Below, one piece after another: positions 1 through 7,812 of a DNA stretch of 64,000 bases. The stretch's first letter is position 1, and every line of letters starts with the position of its first letter. Origin of the DNA: Actinophytocola sp. (GTDB taxonomy: Bacteria; Actinomycetota; Actinomycetes; Mycobacteriales; Pseudonocardiaceae); the NCBI RefSeq assembly GCF_009379765.1, contig NZ_WHTD01000014.1, forward strand, positions 1-64,000, written 5' to 3'. The notes beneath the pieces are model-generated. The model was not told the origin of the DNA. It searched no databases and worked only from the letters and a program-made list of their open reading frames with translations. The position numbers and the translations under genes were made by a program.

Positions 1-2
1 AC

Positions 3-116
3 GCACTGGGACTGTTCCGCGCTGGTGAGCCCCTAGACGTGGTAGCCGACGAGTACGGCATCCCAAGCGACCACCTGGAAGACGCGGTCCGCATCGCGAC
101 ACGGTCAGCGGCCTGA
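3..116 (+). CDS. DUF433-like antitoxin, C-terminal part (cut by left edge)
   Basis: Only the last 37 codons are in the window. They read ALGLFRAGEPLDVVADEYG and onward, the C-terminal helix-turn-helix pattern (short helix, GxxLxxVAxxYGI turn, second helix) of DUF433-type antitoxins. The TGA is one base from the ATG of the next gene, which encodes a PIN-like protein of the family usually paired with such antitoxins. The expected role is to neutralise that toxin and repress the operon. The assignment rests on a short fragment plus its neighbour. Confidence 0.6.
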   Translation, partial: ALGLFRAGEPLDVVADEYGIPSDHLEDAVRIATRSAA

Positions 117-117
117 G

Positions 118-843
118 ATGACGATCGGGCACCCCGACGGCCTGCCCACACTGTTCCTCGACCGCAGCCTTGGCCGAAAGCAGGTCCCCGACCTTCTCCG
201 CACCGCCGGATTACGCCTGCGGACACTCGCAGAGGTGTACGGCATTCCGGCCGATGAGACCATTGCCGATGTCGACTGGCTCGCTCGCGCTGGCCGCGAG
301 GGATGGGTCGTGCTCATGAAGGACGAGCGCATCCGCTACCGCCCGGCCGAACGCGCGGCGCTCGTCGACCACCGTGTGCGAGCATTCTGCCTGACCAGCG
401 GAAACCTTCGTGCTGCGGGGATGACCCAGCTGTACCTTGCCGTGCTCGGCAAGCTCACGGCCGCCTGCACAACCCCGGGCCCGTTCCTGTGCGTCGTGTC
501 TCGCAGCGGGCTCCGTCGCATCGACCTCGGTCAGTGTTCCTGGCTACCTCCGATGACACGGGGATCGGCCAGCGGAATCTGTTCGGCGATGACGCCGACC
601 CGGTGGGCTTCATGCCCACGCCGTTCGACCTTGACGGGATCAACAGGACGCTCGCCGAACTCATTCACAGGGACCCGGCGTCCCGGCTTGACCTGCCCGA
701 ACCTGTCCGGGCCCTTGTATAGGCGCAACGGCCGGTGGTCGGGATCTCGGTCTCAGTCAGGCAGGGGCTTGTGCTGGGAGACCGAGTTCGCGCGCGGCCA
801 CGACGAGTTCGCGGTCGTAGGTGACGAAGCCGGCCAGGTCTGA
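118..843 (+). CDS. PIN-like toxin (VapC45-type) with an aberrant C-terminal tail
   Basis: Residues about 12-137 match the PIN-like (DUF5615/VapC45) toxin layout: FLDRSLGR near the N-terminus, a conserved acidic region around ADVDWLARAG, the KDERIRYRPAE block, a strand ending AFCLTSG, and a final VVSRSGLRRIDL strand. Toxins of this type normally stop at about 135-140 residues. Here the frame stays open for another 100 residues of low-complexity sequence with no recognisable domain, so the natural stop appears lost. The gene starts one base after the DUF433-like antitoxin stop, a standard antitoxin-toxin order. As a PIN-like protein it is expected to be an RNase, but activity with this tail is uncertain. 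Confidence 0.6.
   Translation: MTIGHPDGLPTLFLDRSLGRKQVPDLLRTAGLRLRTLAEVYGIPADETIADVDWLARAGREGWVVLMKDERIRYRPAERAALVDHRVRAFCLTSGNLRAAGMTQLYLAVLGKLTAACTTPGPFLCVVSRSGLRRIDLGQCSWLPPMTRGSASGICSAMTPTRWASCPRRSTLTGSTGRSPNSFTGTRRPGLTCPNLSGPLYRRNGRWSGSRSQSGRGLCWETEFARGHDEFAVVGDEAGQV
534..722 (+). pseudogene. Fragment of an unidentified protein in a second frame
   Basis: In another + frame the sequence from a GTG at 534 to TAG at 722 reads a coherent, acidic, non-shadow-like peptide (GIGQRNLFGDD, TPFDLDGINRTLAELIHRDP, ending LDLPEPVRALV). This looks like the C-terminal end of a real protein joined to the toxin gene by a deletion. I do not recognise the family. It could still be chance coding in a GC-rich frame. 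Confidence 0.3.
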
Positions 844-1159
844 CCGGAACGGGTCGGCGGTGGCGAGGTGCACGGCGTCGAGCGAGCCGAGCCTCGGTGT
901 TCGGTAGGTCTTGACACCGAGCCAGCACGGTGCTGGTCAGGTCGGCCAGATACACACCGAACCGCCTGACCGACCAGGTGCGGCACTCGCTCATGGTCAA
1001 CGCCTGCGCGGATCAAGGTGCGCGTGATCTCCGGTTCGGCCAGCTCACTGGTGATCAACTCAGTGTCTTCGGGGAGCTCTTGACGCCAGGCGCGCAGTGC
1101 ACCGGTCTCCGGTTCGCGCTTGATAAATTTGATCAAGGCGCACGAATCGGTAGATCACC
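757..1159 (-). pseudogene. vapC-like PIN toxin, decayed copy
   Basis: This is a paralogue of the intact VapC at 24392-24796. Fragments such as FIKREPETGALRAWRQELPE and SELAEPEITRTLIRAGVDHE match it almost residue for residue, but in different frames. A two-base loss just after the start (the VIYLDSG region becomes VIYRFV) and at least one further shift near 900-950 split the domain, so no PIN nuclease can be made. It lies downstream of a damaged vapB partner, in the same gene order and strand as the intact module. Confidence 0.8.
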
Positions 1160-1444
1160 GGTTGCGCTCCCGATCTCGATCCGAGACCAGGAGATCCGAC
1201 AAACTTTCGGTATCGGCCAAGAGATCATCGACGATGTCGGGCATGCCCGATTCGGCCGGGGGGCGCACCGCGCCATGGCAATCACGCGGTGGAGCGTGTT
1301 CTCGGCTTGCGGTTCGGGCACCATGCGCAGCACAGGCCGACCACGGTCGGTCACGACGATCGAAGCGCCGGCCCTGACACGGGCCACCGCCTTGGAGGGA
1401 TTCTGATTGAGTTCCCGTAGGCCAATCGTCTCCACATCCACCAA
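1155..1444 (-). pseudogene. vapB-like (Phd/YefM-type) antitoxin, decayed copy
   Basis: The start VDVETIGLRELNQNPSKAVA is identical to the intact antitoxin at 24793-25083. The frame then shifts after LHRVIAM, and the remaining residues (AESGMPDIVDDLLADTESLS) appear in a second frame ending at 1155. The N-terminal DNA-binding half (Phd/YefM fold) could still be made as an open frame of about 100 residues, but the toxin-neutralising tail is lost. Both partners of this module are therefore broken. Confidence 0.8.
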
Positions 1445-1446
1445 TG

Positions 1447-1465
1447 TACCTACAAATTGTAGTTA
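1447..1465. promoter_or_regulatory. Degenerate vapBC operator
   Basis: TACCTACAAATTGTAGTTA lies two bases upstream of the vapB start. It is a mutated form of the 7-bp-arm palindrome at 25086-25104 in front of the intact module; here the right arm reads GTAGTTA instead of GTAGGTA. It fits the decay of the genes it would control. Confidence 0.5.
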
Positions 1466-1520
1466 TGTATGGCCAGGATGACGGCGGGTCTGTCGAGGGT
1501 CGTGCCGGCGGAGCGACAGA

Positions 1521-3881
1521 ATGCCACGCATGGATGCAGCGCCCTTCGCCGTGTACCTGTCCGAATTGGACGATGAGGCCTTGACCCGGTTGCTGGTGGC
1601 CCGGCCGGACGTGCGGATCGAGCCCGTACCGCGTGGGTTTCCGCAGCTGGCGCAGCGGCTCGGCGGAGCGGACTCGATCGTCGCCGCGCTGCGCACGCTG
1701 ACCCGGGACACCGTGGTCGTCGGGCAGGCGATCGCGGTCCTGGGCGAGGCTGCGAGCCTGCCGGCCGTCGCGCGCTTGCTGGGCGCGCCGGAGCAGGCGG
1801 TGCGCGACGAGGTGACGCAACTGCGCGATCGGGGGCTGGCGTGGACCAGTTCGGGCATGCTGCACCTGCCCGAACGACTGCAGGCGCACTGGACCGCCGA
1901 GCTCGGCGGCGGGCGTCCGGTAGCCAAGATGGCGACGACGGTGCTCGCGGAGGAGCTTCGTGTCGCGGCCTCGGCGTTGGGTGTCGCGGCGGACGGTCTG
2001 CGCAAGCCTGAGCTGATCGCGCGGCTGACCGAGGCGATGGCGGACCTGCGGTCGTTGGTCGAGGTGATCGCCGGTTTGCCCGGGCCGGCTCGCGCGCGGC
2101 TTGAGCAGCTTCGCCAAGGCGGGTTCGGGATCATGTTCGGCTTTGTGGACCCACGTCGGCGCGGCACCGACCCGACCGATCTGCTGCTCGAGGCTGGCCT
2201 GGTGCTGCGGCCGAACCGGCAGGTGGAGGTGCCGCGGGAGGTGGCGGTCGCGGCGTGGCTGGCCGAGCACGAGAACCGGCTGACCGGCCGGCCGGAGGTC
2301 GCCGCGGCCGGTACGGCGGCCGACGCCGTGCGCCCGACCGCGCAGGCCGCCGCCCGGGAGGTGGTGCGCGGGCTGTCCATGTTGCTCGACGAGGCCGGCC
2401 GGACGCCGATCACCGCGTTGAAGAAGGGCGGGGTCGGGCCGCGGCAACGGAGCCGGCTGGCCAAGCGGCTGTCGAGTCCCGACGACGTTCTGGTGCTGTG
2501 GATCGACCTTGCCTACGCGGCCGGCCTGCTGGGTGAGGTCGACGGCGGGTACGCGCCAACGGATGCCTACCCGGACTGGCGTGCCGCCGAGCCCAGCCTG
2601 CAGTGGGCCGCCGTGGCCAGTGCCTGGCACGCGCTCGAGCACGCCCCGCTGATGCGGGAGATCGACGGCGACAAGGAGCACCCGCCACCGCTGACGCTGA
2701 TGTCGGCGGCGGGCGCGATGCGACGTGCGATGCTGCGAGCGGCCCGCACCGGTCTGTCGATGCGCGGCGCCGGCGCGGAGATCGACTGGTTCTTCCCGCT
2801 GCACGGCTACGACCCGGAGGCGCGCGACGAGAAGATCGCCGCCGCCGTACGGGAGGCCGAGCTGCTGGGCGTAACGGCCGGCGACCGGGTGTCCGAACTC
2901 GGCGAGGAGTTGTTGGCCGCCATCGACGACGCAGATGCCGCGGACGACGAGGCTGGCGACGATGTCGTGGCCGAGGCCGCCCGGCGCTGCGCGTCTTTGC
3001 TGCCCGGGGTGGACTGCGGGGTGATCCTGCAGTCGGACCTGACCGCGGTGGTCTCCGGGCAGCCGAGCCCAGCCGTTTCCCGTCTGCTTGTGACCATGGC
3101 CGTCAACGAGACCCGCGACAACGCCGGCATCTGGCGGTTCACCCCGGCCAGCCTCCGCGCCGCGCTCGATGCCGGGTGGACCGCGCCGGAGCTGCTGGCC
3201 GAGCTGGCGGCGATCGCCCACCGGGCCGTGCCGCAGCCCCTGGAGTACCTGATCACCGACGCGGCGCGTCGGCACGGCCAGGTGCGGGTGCGCGGGATGA
3301 GGTCGTGTGTCGTCGCCGACGAGGCGCTGATCACCGAGATCCTCAACACCCGGTCACTGGCCGACCTGCAGCTCGGCAGGGTCGCCCCCACTGTCGTGTC
3401 CAGCCCGTTCGACCTGGACCACGTGCTGGCCCGGCTGCGCGCGGCCGGCCTGTCCCCGGTAGCCGAGGACTCCTCAGGGATGACCATCATCGAGAACCGT
3501 CAAGAGCACCGGGCCAAGAACAACCGGATCACCACCGCCAAGCGGACGAAGTCGCGGCTCACCGCCGCTGAGCTGGTCGGGCGGCTGATCGCCGACCCGC
3601 ACGGCGAGCACCCGCCGATGGCGAGCACCTCAGCCACCTTCGAGTTGCTCGCGCAGCTCAACCGGCACCTCGACGACGCGGAGCTCGCCCTGCTGAGCCA
3701 CGCAGTGGACCACAAAGACGACGTACTGATCTCCTACCGCGACAAGAACGGCAGCCCCACCGTCCGCCAGATCCAGCCCAACCAGATCTTCGGACGGTGG
3801 CTTGACTCCTGGTGCTACCTGCGCAACGCCGACCGCGAGTTCACCATCGCCAACATCGAGTCGGTCGCCCCACCGCACTGA
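1521..3881 (+). CDS. Helicase-associated domain protein with WYL-like C-terminus
   Basis: A 786-residue protein resembling the large actinobacterial family (such as mycobacterial Rv0862c) that carries the XPB/Ssl2-type helicase-associated domain and is often found near XPB helicases. The N-terminal third has repeated winged-helix-like segments (PAVARLLGAPEQAVRDEVTQ). The central part holds the conserved ADDVVA-CASLLPG-DCGVILQSDLTAVV block, and the C-terminal 60 residues (VLISYRDKNGSPTVRQIQP) look WYL-like. No Walker A motif is visible, so it is not itself a helicase. The family's function is unknown, with DNA repair or transcription suspected. The ATG at 1521 follows a GGAG at about 1508-1511; an ATG at 1530 is possible. 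Confidence 0.75.
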   Translation: MPRMDAAPFAVYLSELDDEALTRLLVARPDVRIEPVPRGFPQLAQRLGGADSIVAALRTLTRDTVVVGQAIAVLGEAASLPAVARLLGAPEQAVRDEVTQLRDRGLAWTSSGMLHLPERLQAHWTAELGGGRPVAKMATTVLAEELRVAASALGVAADGLRKPELIARLTEAMADLRSLVEVIAGLPGPARARLEQLRQGGFGIMFGFVDPRRRGTDPTDLLLEAGLVLRPNRQVEVPREVAVAAWLAEHENRLTGRPEVAAAGTAADAVRPTAQAAAREVVRGLSMLLDEAGRTPITALKKGGVGPRQRSRLAKRLSSPDDVLVLWIDLAYAAGLLGEVDGGYAPTDAYPDWRAAEPSLQWAAVASAWHALEHAPLMREIDGDKEHPPPLTLMSAAGAMRRAMLRAARTGLSMRGAGAEIDWFFPLHGYDPEARDEKIAAAVREAELLGVTAGDRVSELGEELLAAIDDADAADDEAGDDVVAEAARRCASLLPGVDCGVILQSDLTAVVSGQPSPAVSRLLVTMAVNETRDNAGIWRFTPASLRAALDAGWTAPELLAELAAIAHRAVPQPLEYLITDAARRHGQVRVRGMRSCVVADEALITEILNTRSLADLQLGRVAPTVVSSPFDLDHVLARLRAAGLSPVAEDSSGMTIIENRQEHRAKNNRITTAKRTKSRLTAAELVGRLIADPHGEHPPMASTSATFELLAQLNRHLDDAELALLSHAVDHKDDVLISYRDKNGSPTVRQIQPNQIFGRWLDSWCYLRNADREFTIANIESVAPPH

Positions 3882-3903
3882 CTCAGTGGCGAGAATCACC
3901 GGT

Positions 3904-4522
3904 ATGCGATACGGCAGAGCCGTCGAGAAGCTCCACATCCTGGCCGAGGCGTGTCAGCGCACCACCAAGTTGCCGCTCGATGAACCGTTCTTACGTGAGG
4001 TGTACGTGTTCGGCGAGCTGCTGGACGGCGCCGACCCGATCGACCACCTGAAGCTCGCGTTCGTGCTGAACCTGCCGCCGGAGGAGGTGCCCTGGGAGTC
4101 CCAGCCCCGCGGCACGTCTTGGCTCGTCGACAGCCTGCGGCTGGACAAAGGTGGCTTCGCCTACTGGTGGCGCTCCCGGCACGGCCCGGTGTGGAACCAC
4201 AACATCCGCGGCCCGGTGCGGTTCTGGTCTCTCGATGGTCCCGACGACACCGTGTTGCGAGCGCTGTCCGAGCGGCGGCTGGCCAACCTGCCGCGGCTGG
4301 CGGCAAGCCCGGAGGACGTGCGCTCGCGGTACAGCCACCGAGCTGGACGCGGCCCTGGCGCACCTGCGCGCGATGACCGAGACGTACTGGGACCGCGAGT
4401 GGCGGCACGACAATCGCGGGGATGGCCGATACCCCGAGAACCACCTGTGGGAGGCCGTGTACGGCTACCTCGACCTGCTCGACGCCGCCAACAGCGCACC
4501 CAACGCCGGTCAGGCACCATGA
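3904..4522 (+). pseudogene. Conserved actinobacterial hypothetical protein, frameshifted (copy 1)
   Basis: The reading frame starts MRYGRAVEKLHILAEACQRT and continues for 142 codons with good coding character. A single extra T at about 4330 then shifts the frame, and the rest of the protein (ELDAALAHLRAMTETYWDRE to a stop at 4522) continues in the next frame. Repairing that base gives a protein of about 205 residues. A second, more damaged member lies at 13413-13834. The family is acidic and soluble, with no known domain that I recognise. One inserted base could be a sequencing error. Confidence 0.65.
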
Positions 4523-4649
4523 CCGAAGAACGGTGCGGGACCCATCATGGGACCCAAACAGCTGAGCCCAGAGTGGCGAAAGGCCACAGATCATGGACCG
4601 GTATTGCTATAGTTGCAGGTAGAGGCCATGGTCAACGGCGTAGTGAGCC

Positions 4650-4695
4650 CTACGGATCAGAAGGTTGGGGTTCGAATCCCTCCGGGCGCGCGCCA
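4650..4695 (+). other. tRNA-Arg(ACG) 3'-half remnant, probable attachment-site scar
   Basis: The sequence runs from the anticodon loop (CTACGGA, anticodon ACG) through the 3' anticodon stem (TCAGA), the T-arm core GGTTCGAATCCC-like, and an acceptor-like CGGGCGC with a terminal CCA. There is no D-arm or 5' acceptor strand upstream. One G appears missing from the T-stem and two bases are added before CCA, so it is not a tRNA gene. Genomic islands that use a tRNA 3' end as attB leave just such partial copies. No integrase is visible nearby. Confidence 0.6.
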
Positions 4696-4783
4696 TGACA
4701 TCAGCAGGTGAGGACCTTGTTGATCGTCTACTTCGGACTTATCCCGAATTCCCGCTGCGCCACCATGCATTCGCGCTGATGCG

Positions 4784-6966
4784 TCACCCCGACGTCGAGG
4801 TCAGCCACGCCAGGTCGGTCACGGCTGTGTGCCGCGCGGTCGTGGCGCGCGTGAACAGCTCGTCGGTTTTCGTCAGCACGAGCGTGTATGGCCGGCCCTG
4901 CCGCTGTGTCTGGTGCCGCACCGGCAGCCAGGCCCGGTCGATCTGGGTGTGTACGTGCTGGCGTCCGTCCTTTGCCAGCGGCCACTCGAAGATTCGGCGC
5001 GACCGGGAGGCGAGAAACGTCCCCAGCGTGTCGCACAGGTCGCACCGGCACCCGGTCCAAGCGATCGACCAGTCGTCGTCGTCCCGCTGCGGCCGTGCGA
5101 CGATCGCGCCGAGCCGCTGCGCGCAGTCCCGCGCGACCGCGTCGAGTCCCGCCGGCCGCGGCGCGTCCACCGAACGCAGCGCGGGCATCAAGCACTCCAG
5201 CACAGCGTCCCCGTACCCGCGCAGCGCTGCGGTGATCTCGTCGTGCAGCGTATCGTCGGCCGCCTCCAGCAGCCGCATCAGCGGCGAGCTGAGCATCTCC
5301 AGCTGCGGCTGGCGGACCTCGGTTCGCGCGGTCGTGGTCCAGGACCGCAGCTCGTCGCCCAGCCAGTGCCAGGCTCCGGCGGCAAGCAGCCGTGCCGCCT
5401 CCGGGCTCCCGGTGGCACACAGCGCCCCGCACAGCCCTGGCAGTCCTTCGACCCACTCGTGCCGGCCGGTTCCGTAGTGGTGCCCGGGTCCGAACCACCC
5501 GTTGATGACACCCCGCGTCCACTCCTGGCCGTACTGCCCGGCCGCCGCCGCCAGCCCGTCCGCGTGCTCCTGCGTGAGCGTCTCCACACGGAACGGCTCC
5601 AGCAGCATCGCCGCCGTCCCGGCGACGCCCAGGCCCGCCGCCACGTCCAGCGCGGCGCCGAGCAGTCCCGGCTGTGACTCGGTCTTTTGCCAGAACGGCG
5701 CGAGCGACTCCGCCGCGGCCCGTGCGCCCACCAGGTCGCCGGCCTCGATACGGTCGCGGAGCTCGTGCAGCGCCCACTGCGATCCGGCCTCGGCACGCGC
5801 CGCGAACGCCCGGTCCATGGGCCATACGACAACCGCGGCCCGCCGGTACCACCTGTCCAGCGTGTTGCCGTAGTTGCCCATGTAGCCCTCGTACTCGGAC
5901 TGGTAGGGCGCCAGATCCGCGCTCGGGGTGGTGGCGCACACCTCGTGATAGGAGACGTGCAGCGAGATCGGCTCGCCGCCGGTGCCGTCCGGGCCGGCCC
6001 ACCAGCCGAGGGTGATCTCGTCGTCGATCAGCTCGTTGACCTCATAGTCGTCGGAGTCGTAGTCGCGCCACCGGTCGCTGTCGGACGGCTGGGCGTCCCA
6101 GGTCTCCTTCACTTCGGCGAGCGCCAGCACCGTCTCGCACCCGGCCCGCTCGGCCGCGGCGCGCACCTGCGCGGCACGCTCCGCGTCGGCGCCCTTGAGC
6201 CGGCGCCAGGTCAGGCCCCGCTGGGTGTACTCGTGGTCGAGCAGGAAGACCAGCCGGTTCGGCGGGTCGAGGTCCCGACCTCCCGTACCGCGAGGTGGTC
6301 GACGTGGTGAAATGCTCGGTGAGGCAGTGCGCCAGTTCGGTGGCTGGGCCGGCCTCCGGAGCCGGGGTCTCGGCTTCGGCGAGCAGGTTGAACGTGAGCG
6401 CTACCCGGTACCCGGACCTGACCGGCGTGACCCCGTGCCGGCAGTCGGCGTAGAACGCGACGAGGGTCAGCTCCTCCTTCGACGCTCGGTAGGTCCTGCT
6501 TTCCCCGGCGTGGTCGATGACCAGTTCCCCGCCGGTGTGCGCCGACGGTAGTGACACGACCAGCGTGCCCACCATCGCGTCGTGCTTCTCCGAGTCCTGG
6601 TCGGGGAGGAAGAACTGTCCCTTGCCGTACACCAGCATCGAGTGCGGCTCGGCCCGCAGCCGCGACGTCCGCGGGAGCCCGAGCTCGTCACGGAAGTGCT
6701 CCAGCGCGCTGTCCAGCAGCGCCGTCCAGGCCGGCCCGCCGAGCGTGAGCTGATCCGGGGTGAGTTCCCAGGTGTCGCGGACACCGGCCGCGCCACCGCG
6801 ATCAGATTCTTGGCCATGGGCGCGCGGACCGGAAGGCGTACCGGCCCGACGCCGGACACCTCGAACTCGAGCAGATGTGCCGGTGCCAGCAGCTGAGCAC
6901 TGAACGACCCAGCCGGCTCGGCGTCGTCGAGCAGATACGCCAGTCGTTCCCGTGCCGTCTTCGCCA
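4784..6966 (-). pseudogene. 2-oxoglutarate/Fe(II) oxygenase-like protein, two frameshifts
   Basis: Three consecutive frames on the minus strand make one protein of about 725 residues. It starts MAKTARERLAYLLDDAE at 6966 and passes a shift, probably with a small deletion, near 6795. The middle frame carries a prolyl-hydroxylase-like core (HDAMVGTLVVSLPSAHTGGE, then ADCRHGVTPVRSGYRVALTF), whose spaced H-D and H-R residues fit a double-stranded beta-helix oxygenase. A one-base insertion near 6281 follows, after which a long C-terminal region (DPPNRLVFLLDHEYT onward) stays open to 4784. The family fits Pkhd-type dioxygenases fused to a large C-terminal domain of unknown role. Two lesions make a true pseudogene likely. 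Confidence 0.65.
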
Positions 6967-7162
6967 TGTGTCCCCTCGCGCGCTCGCCGTGTTCTTTCGT
7001 GTTCTTTCGCGGCCTGACTGTAGCGGCGGCCGACGGGGACGCGGCTAACTGCCCGAGCCCTTCAGCGCGGTGGACCAGGACGAGATCGTCGACCGCGGCG
7101 CCCGGCGGTGCTGGATGTGAGGCGGTCACGTCATGCCGGTCGCGGCGTCCCGATGCCGAACT

Positions 7163-7315
7163 GGGGTTCCCGAGCACGAGGAACACCGGGACATGCTCGA
7201 CTGGCTTGGGCTGGACCGCCGCGGCCAGTTCGACCCCGCGCGGTTCGATCCCGACGAGGCCAACCGGCGGCTCACCGCCGTGGCGCACGCCGGTCCCGTC
7301 GCCTCGCGGCACTGA
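7163..7315 (+). pseudogene. C-terminal fragment of a pRiA4b ORF-3-like protein
   Basis: The peptide PEHEEHRDMLDWLG, followed by FDPARFDPDEANRRL, matches the C-terminal signature of the pRiA4b ORF-3 family (HEEHxxMxxWxG, then FDPxxFDxxxxN). No N-terminal part can be found upstream, so this is a leftover piece. A more complete relative lies at 11511-12607. Confidence 0.5.
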
Positions 7316-7332
7316 CACAGGACACCGCCGGC

Positions 7333-7713
7333 TCACCCGTTCGTGTTGGGCTTCGGCGGTAACCAGTGGGTGCGGTAGGCCCGCTCGATGTTCGGGTCTC
7401 CCGACTTGGAGAACTGGAGTCGCCGACGATCCCTGGTCTGACTGACATAGGCCGTTTCGCTGGGTCGCAGGCCCGCGCGCTCGGCCCAGCTCCGGAAGAT
7501 CCGCATCGCCGCGCTGATCTTGGGCAGGCTGGCGACCGTCACCTGCTCCAGGTACGGCACGCGACCGCGCCGCCAGTTCTCCACCTTCTCGGGGCGAAGC
7601 CAGCCGGTGGCGAGCAGCGCGTCGATCGCGGTGACGTAGCCCTTCCTGGCGACCGCCGCAGTGCCCGCGGCCGCGATTTCGCGCCGCAGCCACGCCTGGT
7701 TCCGGGGATTCAT
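7333..7713 (-). CDS. Small conserved hypothetical protein
   Basis: A 126-residue basic protein starting MNPRNQAWLRREIAAAG. It has a helical body (GYVTAIDALLATGWL, VENWRRGRVPYLEQV) and a conserved-looking end (QFSKSGDPNIERAYRTHW). It appears to belong to a group of small actinobacterial proteins near SNF2 helicase genes. No catalytic motif is seen. It lies 99 bases downstream of the SNF2/zinc-ribbon pair on the same strand and may be co-transcribed with it. Function unknown. Confidence 0.6.
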   Translation of the reverse strand: MNPRNQAWLRREIAAAGTAAVARKGYVTAIDALLATGWLRPEKVENWRRGRVPYLEQVTVASLPKISAAMRIFRSWAERAGLRPSETAYVSQTRDRRRLQFSKSGDPNIERAYRTHWLPPKPNTNG

Positions 7714-7812
7714 CGACTACGCGGCCACCCTTCCTTGACTCTAGATCAAATCTGTGTCCCGGGATGCGCTTTCATTCACTCTGCTTTTACCCACAGAACA
7801 CTCGCTTCCGGG

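Noticed and set aside
1155-3275. Long minus-strand frame of 706 codons opposite 1521-3881
   Set aside because: It is a shadow of the helicase-associated gene: Arg/Gly/Pro-rich, with no domain. Only its last ~40 codons match the vapB tail.
4650-4695. Functional tRNA-Arg gene
   Set aside because: No D-arm or 5' acceptor strand and an altered T-stem, so it cannot fold as a tRNA.
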